DNA from: Enterobacter asburiae
GTDB lineage: Bacteria > Pseudomonadota > Gammaproteobacteria > Enterobacterales > Enterobacteriaceae
Direction: 5' to 3'
Length of the DNA: 64,000 bases
Assembly: GCF_007035645.1 (NCBI RefSeq)
Contig: NZ_AP019632.1
Span: forward strand, 186,001 to 250,000
Under the pieces are notes generated by a model. That model was not told where the DNA came from. It saw nothing but the letters and a program-made list of their open reading frames with translations, and did no database searches. Below, piece by piece: positions 19,305-35,727 of the stretch. Position 1 is the stretch's first letter. Each line of letters begins with the position of its first letter. Both the position numbers and the translations under genes were made by a program.

Positions 19305-19386
19305 CTTCACTTCTCCTTCCCGTTTCTCTCTGTTTCAATTTTACTGTATTCAACAATTCAGGCATTTCGCCTGGTTGATGTGGTGA

Positions 19387-20607
<1,221 letters not shown>

Positions 20608-20637
20608 TCGCTGATAACATTTGACGCAATGCGCATG

Positions 20638-20665
20638 AAAAGGGCATCATTTGATGCCCTTTTTG
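20638..20665 (+). terminator. Terminator after tufB
   Basis: AAAAGGGCATCA and TGATGCCCTTTTT form a long stem with a two- to four-base loop, followed by T residues. Confidence 0.93.
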
Positions 20666-20721
20666 CACGCTTTCACATCAGAACCTGGCTCATCAGTGAT
20701 TATTTTTGTCATAATCATTGC

Positions 20722-20750
20722 TGAGACAGGCTCTGCAGAGAGCGTATAAT
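20722..20750 (+). promoter_or_regulatory. Candidate secE-nusG promoter
   Basis: A perfect -10 box TATAAT (20745-20750) lies 86 bases upstream of secE. The -35 position at 17 bases reads TGAGAC and is a weak match, so the promoter is likely but its upstream element is uncertain. Confidence 0.6.
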
Positions 20751-20835
20751 CCATAAAGGGATTAGCGTTTCGATTTGGCTCGCCTCGCAATCGCGGGGTG
20801 AAATTATTTGTAGAATTCTTCTGACAGGTTGGTTT

Positions 20836-21219
20836 ATGAGTGCGAATACCGAAGCTCAAGGGAGCGGGCGCGGCCTGGAAGCGATGAAGTGGGTCGCTGT
20901 TGCCGTGCTGCTGATTGTGGCAATCGTTGGCAACTATCTTTATCGTGACATGATGCTGCCGCTCCGCGCGCTGGCAGTGGTGATTCTGATTGCTGCAGCG
21001 GGCGGTGTCGCGCTGTTGACGACTAAGGGTAAAGCAACCGTTGCTTTCGCTCGCGAAGCACGTACCGAAGTCCGCAAGGTCATTTGGCCGACTCGCCAGG
21101 AAACATTGCACACCACGCTGATCGTGGCTGCAGTGACTGCGGTAATGTCACTGATCCTGTGGGGACTGGATGGTATTCTGGTTCGCCTGGTTTCCTTTAT
21201 TACTGGCCTGAGGTTCTAA
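20836..21219 (+). CDS. secE: Protein translocase subunit SecE
   Basis: A 127-residue essential subunit of the SecYEG channel with three transmembrane helices (about 20-37, 44-63 and 94-120). The conserved cytoplasmic amphipathic segment is [17 protein letters not shown] before the last helix. Length is the same as E. coli. It is followed at one base by nusG and forms one transcription unit with it. Confidence 0.98.
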   Translation: MSANTEAQGSGRGLEAMKWVAVAVLLIVAIVGNYLYRDMMLPLRALAVVILIAAAGGVALLTTKGKATVAFAREARTEVRKVIWPTRQETLHTTLIVAAVTAVMSLILWGLDGILVRLVSFITGLRF

Positions 21220-21220
21220 G

Positions 21221-21766
21221 ATGTCTGAAGCCCCTAAAAAGCGTTGGTACGTCGTTCAGGCGTTTTCCGGTTTTGAAGGCCGCGTAGCAACGTCGCTGCG
21301 TGAGCATATCAAATTACACAACATGGAAGAGTTATTTGGCGAAGTTATGGTTCCGACCGAAGAAGTGGTTGAGATCCGTGGCGGCCAACGTCGCAAAAGC
21401 GAGCGTAAATTCTTCCCGGGTTACGTGCTGGTTCAGATGGTGATGAACGACGCGAGCTGGCACCTGGTGCGCAGCGTACCGCGCGTGATGGGCTTTATCG
21501 GCGGCACGTCTGACCGTCCGGCGCCAATCAGCGACAAAGAAGTTGATGCGATTATGAACCGCCTGCAGCAGGTGGGTGATAAGCCGCGTCCGAAAACGCT
21601 GTTTGAACCGGGTGAAATGGTTCGTGTTAGCGACGGTCCGTTTGCTGACTTTAACGGTGTGGTTGAAGAAGTGGACTACGAGAAGTCCCGCCTGAAAGTT
21701 TCTGTTTCTATCTTCGGTCGTGCGACCCCGGTAGAACTGGACTTTGCGCAGGTCGAAAAAGCCTAA
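21221..21766 (+). CDS. nusG: Transcription antitermination/elongation factor NusG
   Basis: A 181-residue factor that binds the RNA polymerase clamp helices through its N-terminal NGN domain (about 1-115, [16 protein letters not shown]). Its C-terminal KOW domain (125-181, [20 protein letters not shown]) binds Rho or ribosomal protein S10. The sequence is nearly identical to E. coli. Confidence 0.99.
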   Translation: MSEAPKKRWYVVQAFSGFEGRVATSLREHIKLHNMEELFGEVMVPTEEVVEIRGGQRRKSERKFFPGYVLVQMVMNDASWHLVRSVPRVMGFIGGTSDRPAPISDKEVDAIMNRLQQVGDKPRPKTLFEPGEMVRVSDGPFADFNGVVEEVDYEKSRLKVSVSIFGRATPVELDFAQVEKA

Positions 21767-21796
21767 GCAGCGATCAAAAAAGCGGCGATTTAATCG

Positions 21797-21825
21797 TTGC
21801 ACAGGGCGCGAGATTGGAATACAAT
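21797..21825 (+). promoter_or_regulatory. Promoter of rplKA (P-L11)
   Basis: TTGCAC (21797-21802) and TACAAT (21820-21825) are 17 bases apart. The -10 box lies inside the right arm of the nusG terminator hairpin. Confidence 0.82.
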
Positions 21826-21843
21826 TTCGCGCCTTTTGTTTTT
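21805..21843 (+). terminator. nusG terminator hairpin overlapping P-L11
   Basis: GGCGCGA-G-ATTG (21805-21816) pairs with CAAT-T-TCGCGCC (21822-21833), a 12-pair stem with one G-U pair and a five-base loop, followed by TTTTGTTTTT. Confidence 0.8.
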
Positions 21844-21891
21844 ATGGGCCCGGCCCGTAAAACGAATTTTATTCACGGGGAGCCTCCCTGA

Positions 21892-23058
<1,167 letters not shown>

Positions 23059-23062
23059 TGCC

Positions 23063-23091
23063 TTTACGTGGGCGGTGATTTTGTCTACAAT
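23063..23091 (+). promoter_or_regulatory. Promoter of rplJL-rpoBC
   Basis: TTTACG (23063-23068) and TACAAT (23086-23091) are separated by 17 bases, directly after rplA. This is the position of P-L10 in E. coli. Confidence 0.75.
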
Positions 23092-23349
23092 CTTACCCCC
23101 ACGTTTGCTAACGAAAGTTAGCGGCTAAAAGATTTGTTCGTTGGAGCCTGGCCTAATCCAGGCCTCCGTCGAAGACCGCAGGTGTTTCGCAAGAGACTTA
23201 ATCCCCTGCGTAGACGGTGACAGAACGCTAAGATTATTTTTGGATACTCTGGCTTGTTTCTGCTCACCGTATTAAGACGCTCTTTCCGTTTGGGAGAGTG
23301 AAGTGAGTTCCGGAACATGAGTTCCGGCAAACATCCAGGAGCAAAGCTA
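23092..23349 (+). promoter_or_regulatory. L10 leader (autoregulatory mRNA region)
   Basis: A 258-base untranslated leader before rplJ with several short stems. In E. coli the corresponding leader binds the L10-(L7/L12) complex and represses rplJL translation. The position, length and neighbouring genes agree; the binding site was not located precisely. Confidence 0.7.
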
Positions 23350-23847
23350 ATGGCTTTAAATCTTCAAGACAAACAAGCGATTGTTGCTGAAGTCAGCGAA
23401 GTAGCCAAAGGCGCGCTGTCTGCAGTAGTTGCGGATTCCCGTGGCGTTACTGTAGACAAAATGACTGAACTGCGTAAAGCAGGTCGTGAAGCTGGCGTAT
23501 ACATGCGTGTTGTTCGTAACACCCTGCTGCGTCGCGTAGTTGAAGGTACTCAGTTCGAGTGCCTGAAAGACACGTTTGTTGGTCCGACCCTGATTGCATA
23601 CTCTATGGAACACCCGGGCGCTGCTGCTCGTCTGTTCAAAGAGTTCGCGAAAGCGAATGCAAAATTTGAGGTCAAAGCTGCAGCCTTTGAAGGTGAGTTG
23701 ATCCCGGCATCGCAAATCGATCGCCTGGCAACCCTGCCGACCTACGAAGAAGCAATTGCACGCCTGATGGCAACCATGAAAGAAGCTTCGGCTGGCAAAC
23801 TGGTTCGCACTCTGGCTGCTGTTCGCGATGCGAAAGAAGCTGCTTAA
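23350..23847 (+). CDS. rplJ: 50S ribosomal protein L10
   Basis: A 165-residue base of the L7/L12 stalk. The N-terminal domain binds 23S rRNA and L11, and the C-terminal helix (about 135-165, [20 protein letters not shown]) carries L7/L12 dimers. ATG at 23350 follows AGGAGCAAAGCTA; an upstream in-frame ATG at 23317 is inside the leader and is not used. Confidence 0.99.
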
Positions 23848-23913
23848 TCGCAGTTATCTTTATAAAGCATTTGCTTACGTATAAACTTATTCTGATTTTC
23901 AGGAACAATTTAA

Positions 23914-24279
<366 letters not shown>

Positions 24280-24598
24280 GCCAACTTTTCTGGTTGCAGC
24301 CTGAGTAATTAGGCTGATGGCTGGTGACTTTTTAGTCACCAGCCTTTTTGCGCTGTAAGGCATCAGTAGCATTTCACACTGTTTGACTGCTGATTGTCCT
24401 GACAATGCATGTTTCTATCGACGACTTAATATATTGCGACAGGGTGCTCGCTCTGTGTAAATCGCGACGAAATGATTTAAGCGTGATAGCAACAGGTATT
24501 GCGGAAAGTATTCAATTTTCCGGTCCACAAAATGGTGTTGCACAAACTGTCCCTTCGTCGGACAGATGGGTCGACTTGTCAGCGAGCTGAGGAACCCT
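24280..24598 (+). other. rplL-rpoB gap with attenuator
   Basis: 319 bases without a gene. They hold the attenuator at 24319-24349. The remainder corresponds to the RNase III processing region known in E. coli, which I could not delimit here by eye. Confidence 0.6.
24319..24349 (+). terminator. Attenuator before rpoBC
   Basis: GGCTGGTGAC and GTCACCAGCC form a perfect 10-pair stem with a TTTTTA loop, followed by TTTTT. It lies between rplL and rpoB. In E. coli the equivalent terminator lets only a fraction of polymerases reach rpoBC, matching the lower need for polymerase subunits. Confidence 0.9.
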
Positions 24599-27500
24599 AT
24601 GGTTTACTCCTATACCGAGAAAAAACGTATTCGTAAGGATTTTGGTAAACGTCCACAAGTTCTGGACATTCCATATCTCCTTTCTATCCAGCTTGACTCG
24701 TTCCAGAAGTTTATCGAGCAAGATCCTGAAGGGCAGTACGGTCTGGAAGCAGCCTTCCGCTCCGTGTTCCCGATTCAGAGCTACAGCGGTAACTCCGAGC
24801 TGCAGTACGTCAGCTACCGCCTTGGCGAACCGGTGTTTGACGTTCAGGAATGTCAGATCCGTGGCGTGACCTATTCCGCACCGCTGCGCGTAAAACTGCG
24901 TCTGGTGATCTACGAGCGCGAAGCGCCGGAAGGCACCGTAAAAGACATTAAAGAACAAGAAGTCTACATGGGTGAAATTCCACTCATGACAGACAACGGT
25001 ACTTTCGTTATCAACGGTACTGAGCGTGTTATCGTTTCCCAGCTGCATCGTAGCCCGGGCGTCTTCTTCGACAGCGATAAAGGTAAAACACACTCTTCCG
25101 GTAAAGTACTGTATAACGCACGCATCATTCCTTACCGTGGTTCATGGCTGGACTTTGAGTTCGATCCGAAAGACAACCTGTTTGTCCGTATCGACCGTCG
25201 TCGTAAGCTGCCTGCAACCATCATTCTGCGTGCGCTGCAATACACCACTGAACAGATCCTGGACCTGTTCTTTGAGAAAGTGATCTTTGAAATCCGCGAC
25301 AACAAGCTGCAGATGGAGCTGGTGCCGGAACGTCTGCGTGGCGAGACCGCGTCGTTCGACATCGAAGCCGACGGCAAAGTGTATGTGGAAAAAGGTCGCC
25401 GTATCACCGCGCGCCACATCCGCCAGCTGGAAAAAGATGATATCAAACTCATCGAAGTTCCGGTTGAGTACATTGCAGGAAAAGTAGCCGCGAAAGATTA
25501 CGTTGATGAGTCAACGGGTGAGCTGATCTGCCCAGCGAACATGGAGCTGAGCCTGGATCTGCTGGCTAAGCTGAGCCAGTCTGGTCACAAACGTATCGAA
25601 ACGCTGTTCACCAACGATCTGGACCACGGCGCGTATATTTCTGAAACTATTCGCGTCGACCCAACCACCGATCGTCTGAGCGCGCTGGTAGAAATCTACC
25701 GCATGATGCGTCCTGGTGAGCCACCAACTCGCGAAGCGGCGGAAAGCCTGTTCGAGAACCTGTTCTTCTCCGAAGACCGCTACGATCTGTCCGCGGTTGG
25801 TCGTATGAAGTTCAACCGTTCTCTGCTGCGCGACGAAATCGAAGGTTCCGGTATCCTGAGCAAAGACGACATCATCGAAGTGATGAAGAAGCTCATCGAT
25901 ATCCGTAACGGTAAAGGCGAAGTGGACGATATCGACCACCTCGGCAACCGTCGTATCCGTTCCGTAGGCGAAATGGCGGAAAACCAATTCCGCGTTGGCC
26001 TGGTACGTGTAGAGCGTGCGGTGAAAGAGCGTCTGTCTCTGGGCGATCTGGATACCCTGATGCCTCAGGATATGATCAACGCCAAGCCGATTTCTGCAGC
26101 AGTGAAAGAGTTCTTCGGTTCCAGCCAGCTGTCTCAGTTCATGGACCAGAACAACCCGCTGTCTGAGATTACGCACAAACGTCGTATCTCTGCACTCGGC
26201 CCAGGCGGTCTGACCCGTGAACGCGCAGGCTTTGAAGTTCGAGACGTACACCCGACGCACTACGGTCGCGTATGTCCAATCGAAACGCCTGAAGGTCCAA
26301 ACATCGGTCTGATCAACTCCCTGTCCGTGTACGCACAGACTAACGAATACGGTTTCCTCGAGACCCCGTACCGTAAAGTGACCGACGGTGTTGTAACCGA
26401 CGAAATTCACTACCTGTCTGCTATCGAAGAAGGCAACTACGTTATCGCTCAGGCGAACTCCAACCTGGATGACGAAGGCCACTTTGTAGAAGATCTGGTT
26501 ACCTGCCGTAGCAAAGGCGAATCCAGCTTGTTCAGTCGCGACCAGGTTGACTACATGGACGTATCCACCCAGCAGGTGGTATCCGTCGGTGCGTCCCTGA
26601 TCCCGTTCCTGGAACACGATGACGCCAACCGTGCATTGATGGGTGCGAACATGCAACGTCAGGCCGTTCCAACTCTGCGCGCTGATAAGCCGCTGGTTGG
26701 TACCGGTATGGAACGTGCTGTTGCCGTTGACTCCGGTGTTACTGCAGTTGCTAAACGTGGCGGTACTGTTCAGTACGTCGATGCATCCCGTATCGTTATC
26801 AAAGTTAACGAAGACGAGATGTATCCGGGCGAAGCTGGTATCGATATTTATAACCTGACCAAATACACCCGTTCTAACCAGAACACCTGTATCAACCAGA
26901 TGCCTTGCGTATCTCTGGGTGAGCCAGTTGAGCGCGGCGACGTGCTGGCAGACGGTCCGTCCACCGACCTCGGTGAACTGGCGCTCGGTCAGAACATGCG
27001 CGTAGCGTTCATGCCGTGGAACGGTTACAACTTCGAAGACTCCATCCTCGTCTCCGAGCGTGTGGTTCAGGAAGATCGTTTCACCACCATCCACATTCAG
27101 GAACTGGCATGTGTGTCCCGTGACACCAAGCTGGGGCCAGAAGAGATCACCGCTGACATCCCTAACGTGGGTGAAGCTGCGCTCTCCAAACTGGATGAAT
27201 CCGGTATCGTTTACATCGGTGCGGAAGTGACCGGCGGCGACATTCTGGTTGGTAAGGTTACGCCGAAAGGTGAAACCCAGCTGACGCCAGAAGAGAAACT
27301 GCTGCGTGCAATCTTCGGTGAGAAAGCGTCTGACGTTAAAGACTCTTCTCTGCGCGTACCAAACGGTGTTTCCGGTACGGTTATCGACGTTCAGGTCTTC
27401 ACCCGTGATGGCGTTGAGAAAGATAAGCGTGCGCTGGAAATCGAAGAGATGCAGCTCAAACAGGCTAAGAAAGACCTGTCTGAAGAACTGCAGATCCTCG

Positions 27501-28627
27501 AAGCGGGTCTGTTCAGCCGTATCTATGCGGTGCTGGTTGCCGGTGGCGTTGAAGCTGAGAAGCTCGACAAACTGCCACGCGATCGCTGGCTGGAACTGGG
27601 CCTGACCGACGAAGAGAAACAAAATCAGCTGGAACAGCTGGCTGAGCAGTATGACGAACTGAAACACGAGTTCGAGAAAAAACTCGAAGCGAAACGCCGC
27701 AAAATCACTCAGGGCGACGATCTGGCACCAGGCGTGCTGAAGATTGTTAAGGTGTATCTGGCCGTTAAACGTCAGATCCAGCCTGGTGATAAGATGGCAG
27801 GTCGTCACGGTAACAAGGGTGTTATCTCTAAGATCAATCCGATCGAAGATATGCCGCACGATGCTAACGGTACGCCGGTAGATATCGTACTGAACCCACT
27901 GGGCGTACCGTCTCGTATGAACATCGGTCAGATCCTGGAAACTCACCTGGGTATGGCTGCGAAAGGTATTGGCGACAAGATTAACGCCATGCTGAAGCAG
28001 CAGGAAGAAGTCGCGAAACTGCGTGAATTCATCCAGCGTGCCTACGATCTGGGTACCGACGTGCGTCAGAAAGTCGACCTGAATACCTTCAGCGATGAAG
28101 AAGTGCTGCGCCTGGCTGAGAACCTGAAAAAAGGTATGCCAATCGCAACGCCGGTCTTCGACGGCGCGAAAGAAGCTGAAATTAAAGAGCTGCTGCAACT
28201 GGGTGGTCTGCCAACGTCTGGTCAGATTACGCTGTTTGACGGCCGTACCGGTGAACAGTTCGAGCGTCCGGTAACCGTAGGTTACATGTACATGCTGAAA
28301 CTGAACCACCTGGTCGACGACAAGATGCACGCTCGTTCTACCGGTTCTTACAGCCTGGTTACTCAGCAGCCGCTGGGTGGTAAGGCGCAGTTCGGTGGTC
28401 AGCGCTTCGGGGAGATGGAAGTGTGGGCGCTGGAAGCATACGGCGCGGCATACACCCTGCAGGAAATGCTCACCGTTAAGTCTGATGACGTGAACGGTCG
28501 TACCAAGATGTATAAAAACATCGTGGACGGCAACCATCAGATGGAGCCGGGCATGCCAGAATCCTTCAACGTACTGTTGAAAGAGATTCGTTCGCTGGGT
28601 ATCAACATCGAACTGGAAGACGAGTAA
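24599..28627 (+). CDS. rpoB: RNA polymerase beta subunit
   Basis: A 1342-residue core polymerase subunit, the same length as in E. coli. The rifampicin-binding cluster is wild type: Asp516, His526 and Ser531 in [18 protein letters not shown] and the following ISALG. ATG at 24599 follows TGAGGAACCCT; an in-frame ATG 11 codons upstream is ignored because homologues begin [11 protein letters not shown]. It is followed 76 bases later by rpoC in one transcript. Confidence 0.99.
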   Translation: MVYSYTEKKRIRKDFGKRPQVLDIPYLLSIQLDSFQKFIEQDPEGQYGLEAAFRSVFPIQSYSGNSELQYVSYRLGEPVFDVQECQIRGVTYSAPLRVKLRLVIYEREAPEGTVKDIKEQEVYMGEIPLMTDNGTFVINGTERVIVSQLHRSPGVFFDSDKGKTHSSGKVLYNARIIPYRGSWLDFEFDPKDNLFVRIDRRRKLPATIILRALQYTTEQILDLFFEKVIFEIRDNKLQMELVPERLRGETASFDIEADGKVYVEKGRRITARHIRQLEKDDIKLIEVPVEYIAGKVAAKDYVDESTGELICPANMELSLDLLAKLSQSGHKRIETLFTNDLDHGAYISETIRVDPTTDRLSALVEIYRMMRPGEPPTREAAESLFENLFFSEDRYDLSAVGRMKFNRSLLRDEIEGSGILSKDDIIEVMKKLIDIRNGKGEVDDIDHLGNRRIRSVGEMAENQFRVGLVRVERAVKERLSLGDLDTLMPQDMINAKPISAAVKEFFGSSQLSQFMDQNNPLSEITHKRRISALGPGGLTRERAGFEVRDVHPTHYGRVCPIETPEGPNIGLINSLSVYAQTNEYGFLETPYRKVTDGVVTDEIHYLSAIEEGNYVIAQANSNLDDEGHFVEDLVTCRSKGESSLFSRDQVDYMDVSTQQVVSVGASLIPFLEHDDANRALMGANMQRQAVPTLRADKPLVGTGMERAVAVDSGVTAVAKRGGTVQYVDASRIVIKVNEDEMYPGEAGIDIYNLTKYTRSNQNTCINQMPCVSLGEPVERGDVLADGPSTDLGELALGQNMRVAFMPWNGYNFEDSILVSERVVQEDRFTTIHIQELACVSRDTKLGPEEITADIPNVGEAALSKLDESGIVYIGAEVTGGDILVGKVTPKGETQLTPEEKLLRAIFGEKASDVKDSSLRVPNGVSGTVIDVQVFTRDGVEKDKRALEIEEMQLKQAKKDLSEELQILEAGLFSRIYAVLVAGGVEAEKLDKLPRDRWLELGLTDEEKQNQLEQLAEQYDELKHEFEKKLEAKRRKITQGDDLAPGVLKIVKVYLAVKRQIQPGDKMAGRHGNKGVISKINPIEDMPHDANGTPVDIVLNPLGVPSRMNIGQILETHLGMAAKGIGDKINAMLKQQEEVAKLREFIQRAYDLGTDVRQKVDLNTFSDEEVLRLAENLKKGMPIATPVFDGAKEAEIKELLQLGGLPTSGQITLFDGRTGEQFERPVTVGYMYMLKLNHLVDDKMHARSTGSYSLVTQQPLGGKAQFGGQRFGEMEVWALEAYGAAYTLQEMLTVKSDDVNGRTKMYKNIVDGNHQMEPGMPESFNVLLKEIRSLGINIELEDE

Positions 28628-28703
28628 TTCTCGCTCAAACAGGTCACTGGTGCCGGGTTAACCCCCGGCACCAGATTGTGCTAACTCCGACGGGAGCAAA
28701 TCC

Positions 28704-32927
<4,224 letters not shown>

Positions 32928-32934
32928 TCGTTGA

Positions 32935-32998
32935 TGCCCGGTGATGAGCATTACCGGGCATGTGCCTCGTAGGTCGGGTAAGCTCAGTGCCACCCGAC
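32935..32998. repeat. Two hairpins after rpoC, the second REP-like
   Basis: TGCCCGGT (32935-32942) pairs with ACCGGGCA (32953-32960). GTCGGGT (32973-32979) pairs with ACCCGAC (32992-32998) within CGTAGGTCGGGTAAGCTCAG and the following TGCCACCCGAC, which resembles the enterobacterial REP consensus. Confidence 0.7.
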
Positions 32999-33002
32999 AA
33001 TA

Positions 33003-33028
33003 AAAAACCCGCCTCGGCGGGTTTTTTT
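33003..33028. terminator. Bidirectional terminator between rpoC and the PTS genes
   Basis: AAAAAACCCGCC and GGCGGGTTTTTTT pair around TC. It serves rpoC on the plus strand and the IIB-IIA transcript on the minus strand, 15 bases after the IIA stop. Confidence 0.93.
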
Positions 33029-33042
33029 ACATCTGTAGGTTA

Positions 33043-33360
33043 TCAGTTCACCAACGGGATCCGACGATAAAGCTCAATCATATCGCCCGCCAGATCCTGA
33101 ATGACCATCGCGTTCATCAGGTGATCCTGAGAGTGGACGGTGATCAGGTTAACCGGAAGCTTCCCGGTCCCTTCGTCAAAACCGATAAGCTGCGTCTGGA
33201 TCGTGTGCGCATGCTTCACATATTCGCGCGACTCTTCCATCGCTTTTTCTGCTTCGTCAAACTCACCTTTACGCGCCATCTGTAGCGCCGTCAGGGCCGC
33301 ACTGCGCGCCGCGCCTGCGTTGACCAGCAGTTCCATAATCGTGGTTTCTAAGTCTTCCAT
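33043..33360 (-). CDS. PTS lactose/cellobiose-family IIA protein
   Basis: A 105-residue cytoplasmic phosphocarrier of the lactose/cellobiose PTS family. The phosphorylated histidine is His76 in LITVHSQDHLMNAM. The three-helix bundle pattern (ARSAALTALQMARKGEFDEAEKAMEE) is as in ChbA. It would accept phosphate from HPr and pass it to the IIB protein encoded just upstream. Its start codon shares one base with the IIB stop (TAATG), indicating coupling. The sugar is unknown. No IIC, glycosidase or regulator gene is adjacent, and a terminator follows, so the unit is only two genes long. Confidence 0.92.
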   Translation of the reverse strand: MEDLETTIMELLVNAGAARSAALTALQMARKGEFDEAEKAMEESREYVKHAHTIQTQLIGFDEGTGKLPVNLITVHSQDHLMNAMVIQDLAGDMIELYRRIPLVN

Positions 33361-33668
33361 TATGACTCCAGAAGTTTGAGCGCTTTTTCCAGGACGGCAT
33401 CGCCTTTCATCATGCCGTAATCCATCATGTCGATCACCGCGACCTTTTTACCCAGCGGCTCGGCCTGCGCCTGAAGTTTAGCCTGCTCGTATTTAACCTG
33501 TGGCCCCAGCAATACGATGTCGGCCGTCGCGATGTTGTCTTTAAACTCCGCAACCGGAACGGCTTTAATGGTGACTTCAACCCCTTTTTTCTGCGCGGCG
33601 TCTTTCATACGTTGAACCAGCATGCTGGTTGACATTCCCGCTGCACAGCATAAAACGATGTTCTTCAT
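33360..33668 (-). CDS. PTS lactose/cellobiose-family IIB protein
   Basis: A 102-residue IIB protein. The phospho-cysteine is Cys8 in the P-loop CAAGMSTSML, as in ChbB. ADIVLLGPQVKYE is the conserved second motif. It is first gene of a two-gene transcript with IIA. A membrane IIC that would use it is not in this window. It may serve a IIC encoded elsewhere, cross-talk with another cellobiose-type system, or act as a phosphorylation-dependent regulator. It stands on the minus strand 180 bases before the diguanylate cyclase stop. Confidence 0.92.
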   Translation of the reverse strand: MKNIVLCCAAGMSTSMLVQRMKDAAQKKGVEVTIKAVPVAEFKDNIATADIVLLGPQVKYEQAKLQAQAEPLGKKVAVIDMMDYGMMKGDAVLEKALKLLES

Positions 33669-33700
33669 AATCAGCCTCGATCTACATGTGTTTATTGATA

Positions 33701-33792
33701 ATTATCCCGTGCAGAGCGCTTCAACAACCGGTTTACCGCGATTGTGTGTCAGGCATCACAAAGAAACCGGCGATTTTCTGAAACCGGTTACA
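33701..33792 (-). promoter_or_regulatory. Promoter region of the PTS pair: CRP-like site and LacI-type operators
   Basis: On the minus strand a -10-like GATAAT (33701-33706) lies about 33 bases before the IIB start. A CRP-like site TGTGT-N6-TCACA (33745-33760, plus-strand reading) is centred about 58 bases upstream of the likely start of transcription. Three AACCGG blocks are present: AACCGGTT at 33726-33733, AACCGG at 33765-33770, and TGAAACCGGTTACA at 33779-33792. The last matches 13 of 14 positions of the Pseudomonas PtxS operator. A LacI-family repressor is therefore likely. Confidence 0.55.
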
Positions 33793-33848
33793 ATTTTGCA
33801 TTGTCGCGTACCCGGCCCGTGGAAACGGGCAGGGTGAAAGAGGGAGGA

Positions 33849-35390
33849 TTAGCTGATGGACGTTCGATTGATGCGGTTTTTGCCCTGCTGTTTGGCGCTG
33901 TAGAGGGCGCTATCAACGCTTCCGACAAATTGCTCCAGCGGTTCAAAATGCCACTCCCCAAGACCGCCGCTGAACGTAACCCGCAGGTTTTCTTCTCGCC
34001 AGACGCGTTTTTCAACTGCGGTACGCCAGGCTTCCAGCAATGAGAGCGCAGACGTCATCTGCTCAGCCTGGAAGATTACCGCGAACTCTTCTCCACCGTA
34101 CCGGTAAATCGAGACGTGTTGTGGCTGCATAATCTGGATCCCTTCGCGGGCCACGTTGCGCAGAACGATATCACCGGTCAGGTGGCCCAGCGTGTCGTTA
34201 ATCGACTTGAAGTTATCGATGTCCACCAGCGCCAGCGCGAAAGGCTGCTGGGCATTCAGCAGCTCCGCGATATCGCTATCGAACGCGCGGCGGTTTTTAC
34301 AGCCCGTCAGCGCATCGTGAGTGGCCTGGCGCACATAGGCCATCTCACGCTCTTTATTGGACTGGATAGTGTGGCTCAGCATTGCTTCCAGGCGCGGCGC
34401 TTCGCTGACGTCGCCGGTTTTGATGGCATTGATAATGTGCATCAGCACGGTACGCGAGGCGTGACGGAGGTATAAGCCGAAGAGGATGATGATGATTGCC
34501 GCCAGCGCAAACCCCCAGCCAACAATCGTCGTTTCGTGGCGGGTGATATCGGTGAGCGTCTCGCCAGAGACCCGGTAGATGACAAACCAGTCCGGATTGG
34601 TAAACGAGTAGTAGTAGTACCAGGCGTTGCTTTTCTTATCGTAAAGGTGGCCTTCGCCGCTGGTCATTTTGTCCATCAGCGCTTCGCTCACGTATTGTTT
34701 GAAGAGCGCGCCTGTATCCGGGTGAAGCACAACGGCGCCGTCGCGTTCAACGACGAAGAATTCTCCCTGGACGGGCGCCACCATCTGACGCAGGGTGAAG
34801 CCCATTGACGTCAAATCGAGATGAAACGCGATCGTTCCCTTCAGTCTGCCTTCGGGAGAAATCAAGGGCTTATAAAGTGTGACTGTCGGATGGCCGGTGA
34901 AGTAGTCCATGTACGGGCGAGTATAGTGGCTGAAGATACTGGCTTCGGCCTGAGCGATAAACCACGGCCGCGTCCGGGGATCGAAGGTTTTACTCTTCTC
35001 CGTGGGGAGCACTTCCGGCGCGCGGAGATAATGCCCCTGCGTGTCCGCCAGCGAGATGGAGGACACGGTCGGCATCAGGTTTTGCAAATGCATCATCATC
35101 TGCAGCCCCTGCGTCGGGTTGACGTTGAGCGTCTCGTTTAGCCTGTCGTCGCGGGCAAAGTACATCGCGGAACGGCCCAGGATATAGTCGTTTTCACGCA
35201 GGATAGATTCGGTGTAGTTCACCGCCAGGTTGTGCGTGAAATTGCTGTTTATCTTATGATAATCCTCAAGAAAATCCTTTCGTTGCGAAAGCGTCACCGC
35301 GATCGCGATCACCGCAAAACTGCAGAGGATCCCCGCGAAGCTGAGCATAATTGGCCGGGTAAAAGAGAGCTTTTTGCTGTGAAGTGCCAT
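33849..35390 (-). CDS. Membrane diguanylate cyclase with periplasmic CACHE sensor
   Basis: A 513-residue inner-membrane signalling protein. Helix 1 spans about 15-35. A periplasmic double-CACHE-type sensor follows (about 40-290, with FDPRTRPWFIAQAEAS and GTIAFHLDLTSMGFTLRQ), then a second helix (about 298-318, VGWGFALAAIIIILFGLYL) and a C-terminal GGDEF domain (about 350-510). The active-site signature is GGEEF in YRYGGEEFAVIF, with DALTGCKNRRAFDSD and DIDNFKSINDTLGH intact, so it should make cyclic di-GMP. No RxxD inhibitory site is present upstream of GGEEF. The ligand is unknown. CACHE domains usually bind small molecules. I do not recognise a named orthologue. Confidence 0.88.
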   Translation of the reverse strand: MALHSKKLSFTRPIMLSFAGILCSFAVIAIAVTLSQRKDFLEDYHKINSNFTHNLAVNYTESILRENDYILGRSAMYFARDDRLNETLNVNPTQGLQMMMHLQNLMPTVSSISLADTQGHYLRAPEVLPTEKSKTFDPRTRPWFIAQAEASIFSHYTRPYMDYFTGHPTVTLYKPLISPEGRLKGTIAFHLDLTSMGFTLRQMVAPVQGEFFVVERDGAVVLHPDTGALFKQYVSEALMDKMTSGEGHLYDKKSNAWYYYYSFTNPDWFVIYRVSGETLTDITRHETTIVGWGFALAAIIIILFGLYLRHASRTVLMHIINAIKTGDVSEAPRLEAMLSHTIQSNKEREMAYVRQATHDALTGCKNRRAFDSDIAELLNAQQPFALALVDIDNFKSINDTLGHLTGDIVLRNVAREGIQIMQPQHVSIYRYGGEEFAVIFQAEQMTSALSLLEAWRTAVEKRVWREENLRVTFSGGLGEWHFEPLEQFVGSVDSALYSAKQQGKNRINRTSIS

Positions 35391-35727
35391 GAGCTGTACA
35401 TCGTTCCTGATGGTGATTACTTTTCGTCTGCCGATATCCTCTCAGCATAGTCGCTGTCCTGCGGTTAGCGGTGAATTATACGGCACACGATTTCTGGCGG
35501 GATGATTTATCTTAAGAACCATTAAGAAAATACTTATTCAACCTGCTGACGGCCGTGTGTGCAATGAACCAGAGGCAGGGCGAAACGAGGAAGAAGCTTT
35601 TCGCCCTGGTCAGCATCCGTTGCTGACCGTGTGACAATAAAAAACCGGACGATCGCTGACAACCACCCGGTTTTGCCTTTTCGTCGCGCCTCGACAATTT
35701 TTTATGGCGTTGCAGTACGTTTCAGCG
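35391..35727. other. Gap between the diguanylate cyclase gene and thiH
   Basis: 337 bases without a gene. The left part is AT-rich and should contain the cyclase promoter. The right part contains three hairpins in a row: 35576-35608, 35608-35628 and 35634-35674. The last one is the thi operon terminator. Confidence 0.55.
35634..35674 (-). terminator. Terminator of the thiCEFSGH operon
   Basis: On the minus strand AAAACCGG and CCGGTTTT (35667-35674 and 35641-35648) pair across an 18-base loop and are followed by a T-rich stretch. It is 54 bases after the thiH stop. Confidence 0.78.

Noticed and set aside
25511..28537. A 1008-codon open frame antisense to rpoB
   Set aside because: It is a shadow of the strongly biased rpoB codon usage; no ribosome site and no recognisable domain, and rpoB is certain.
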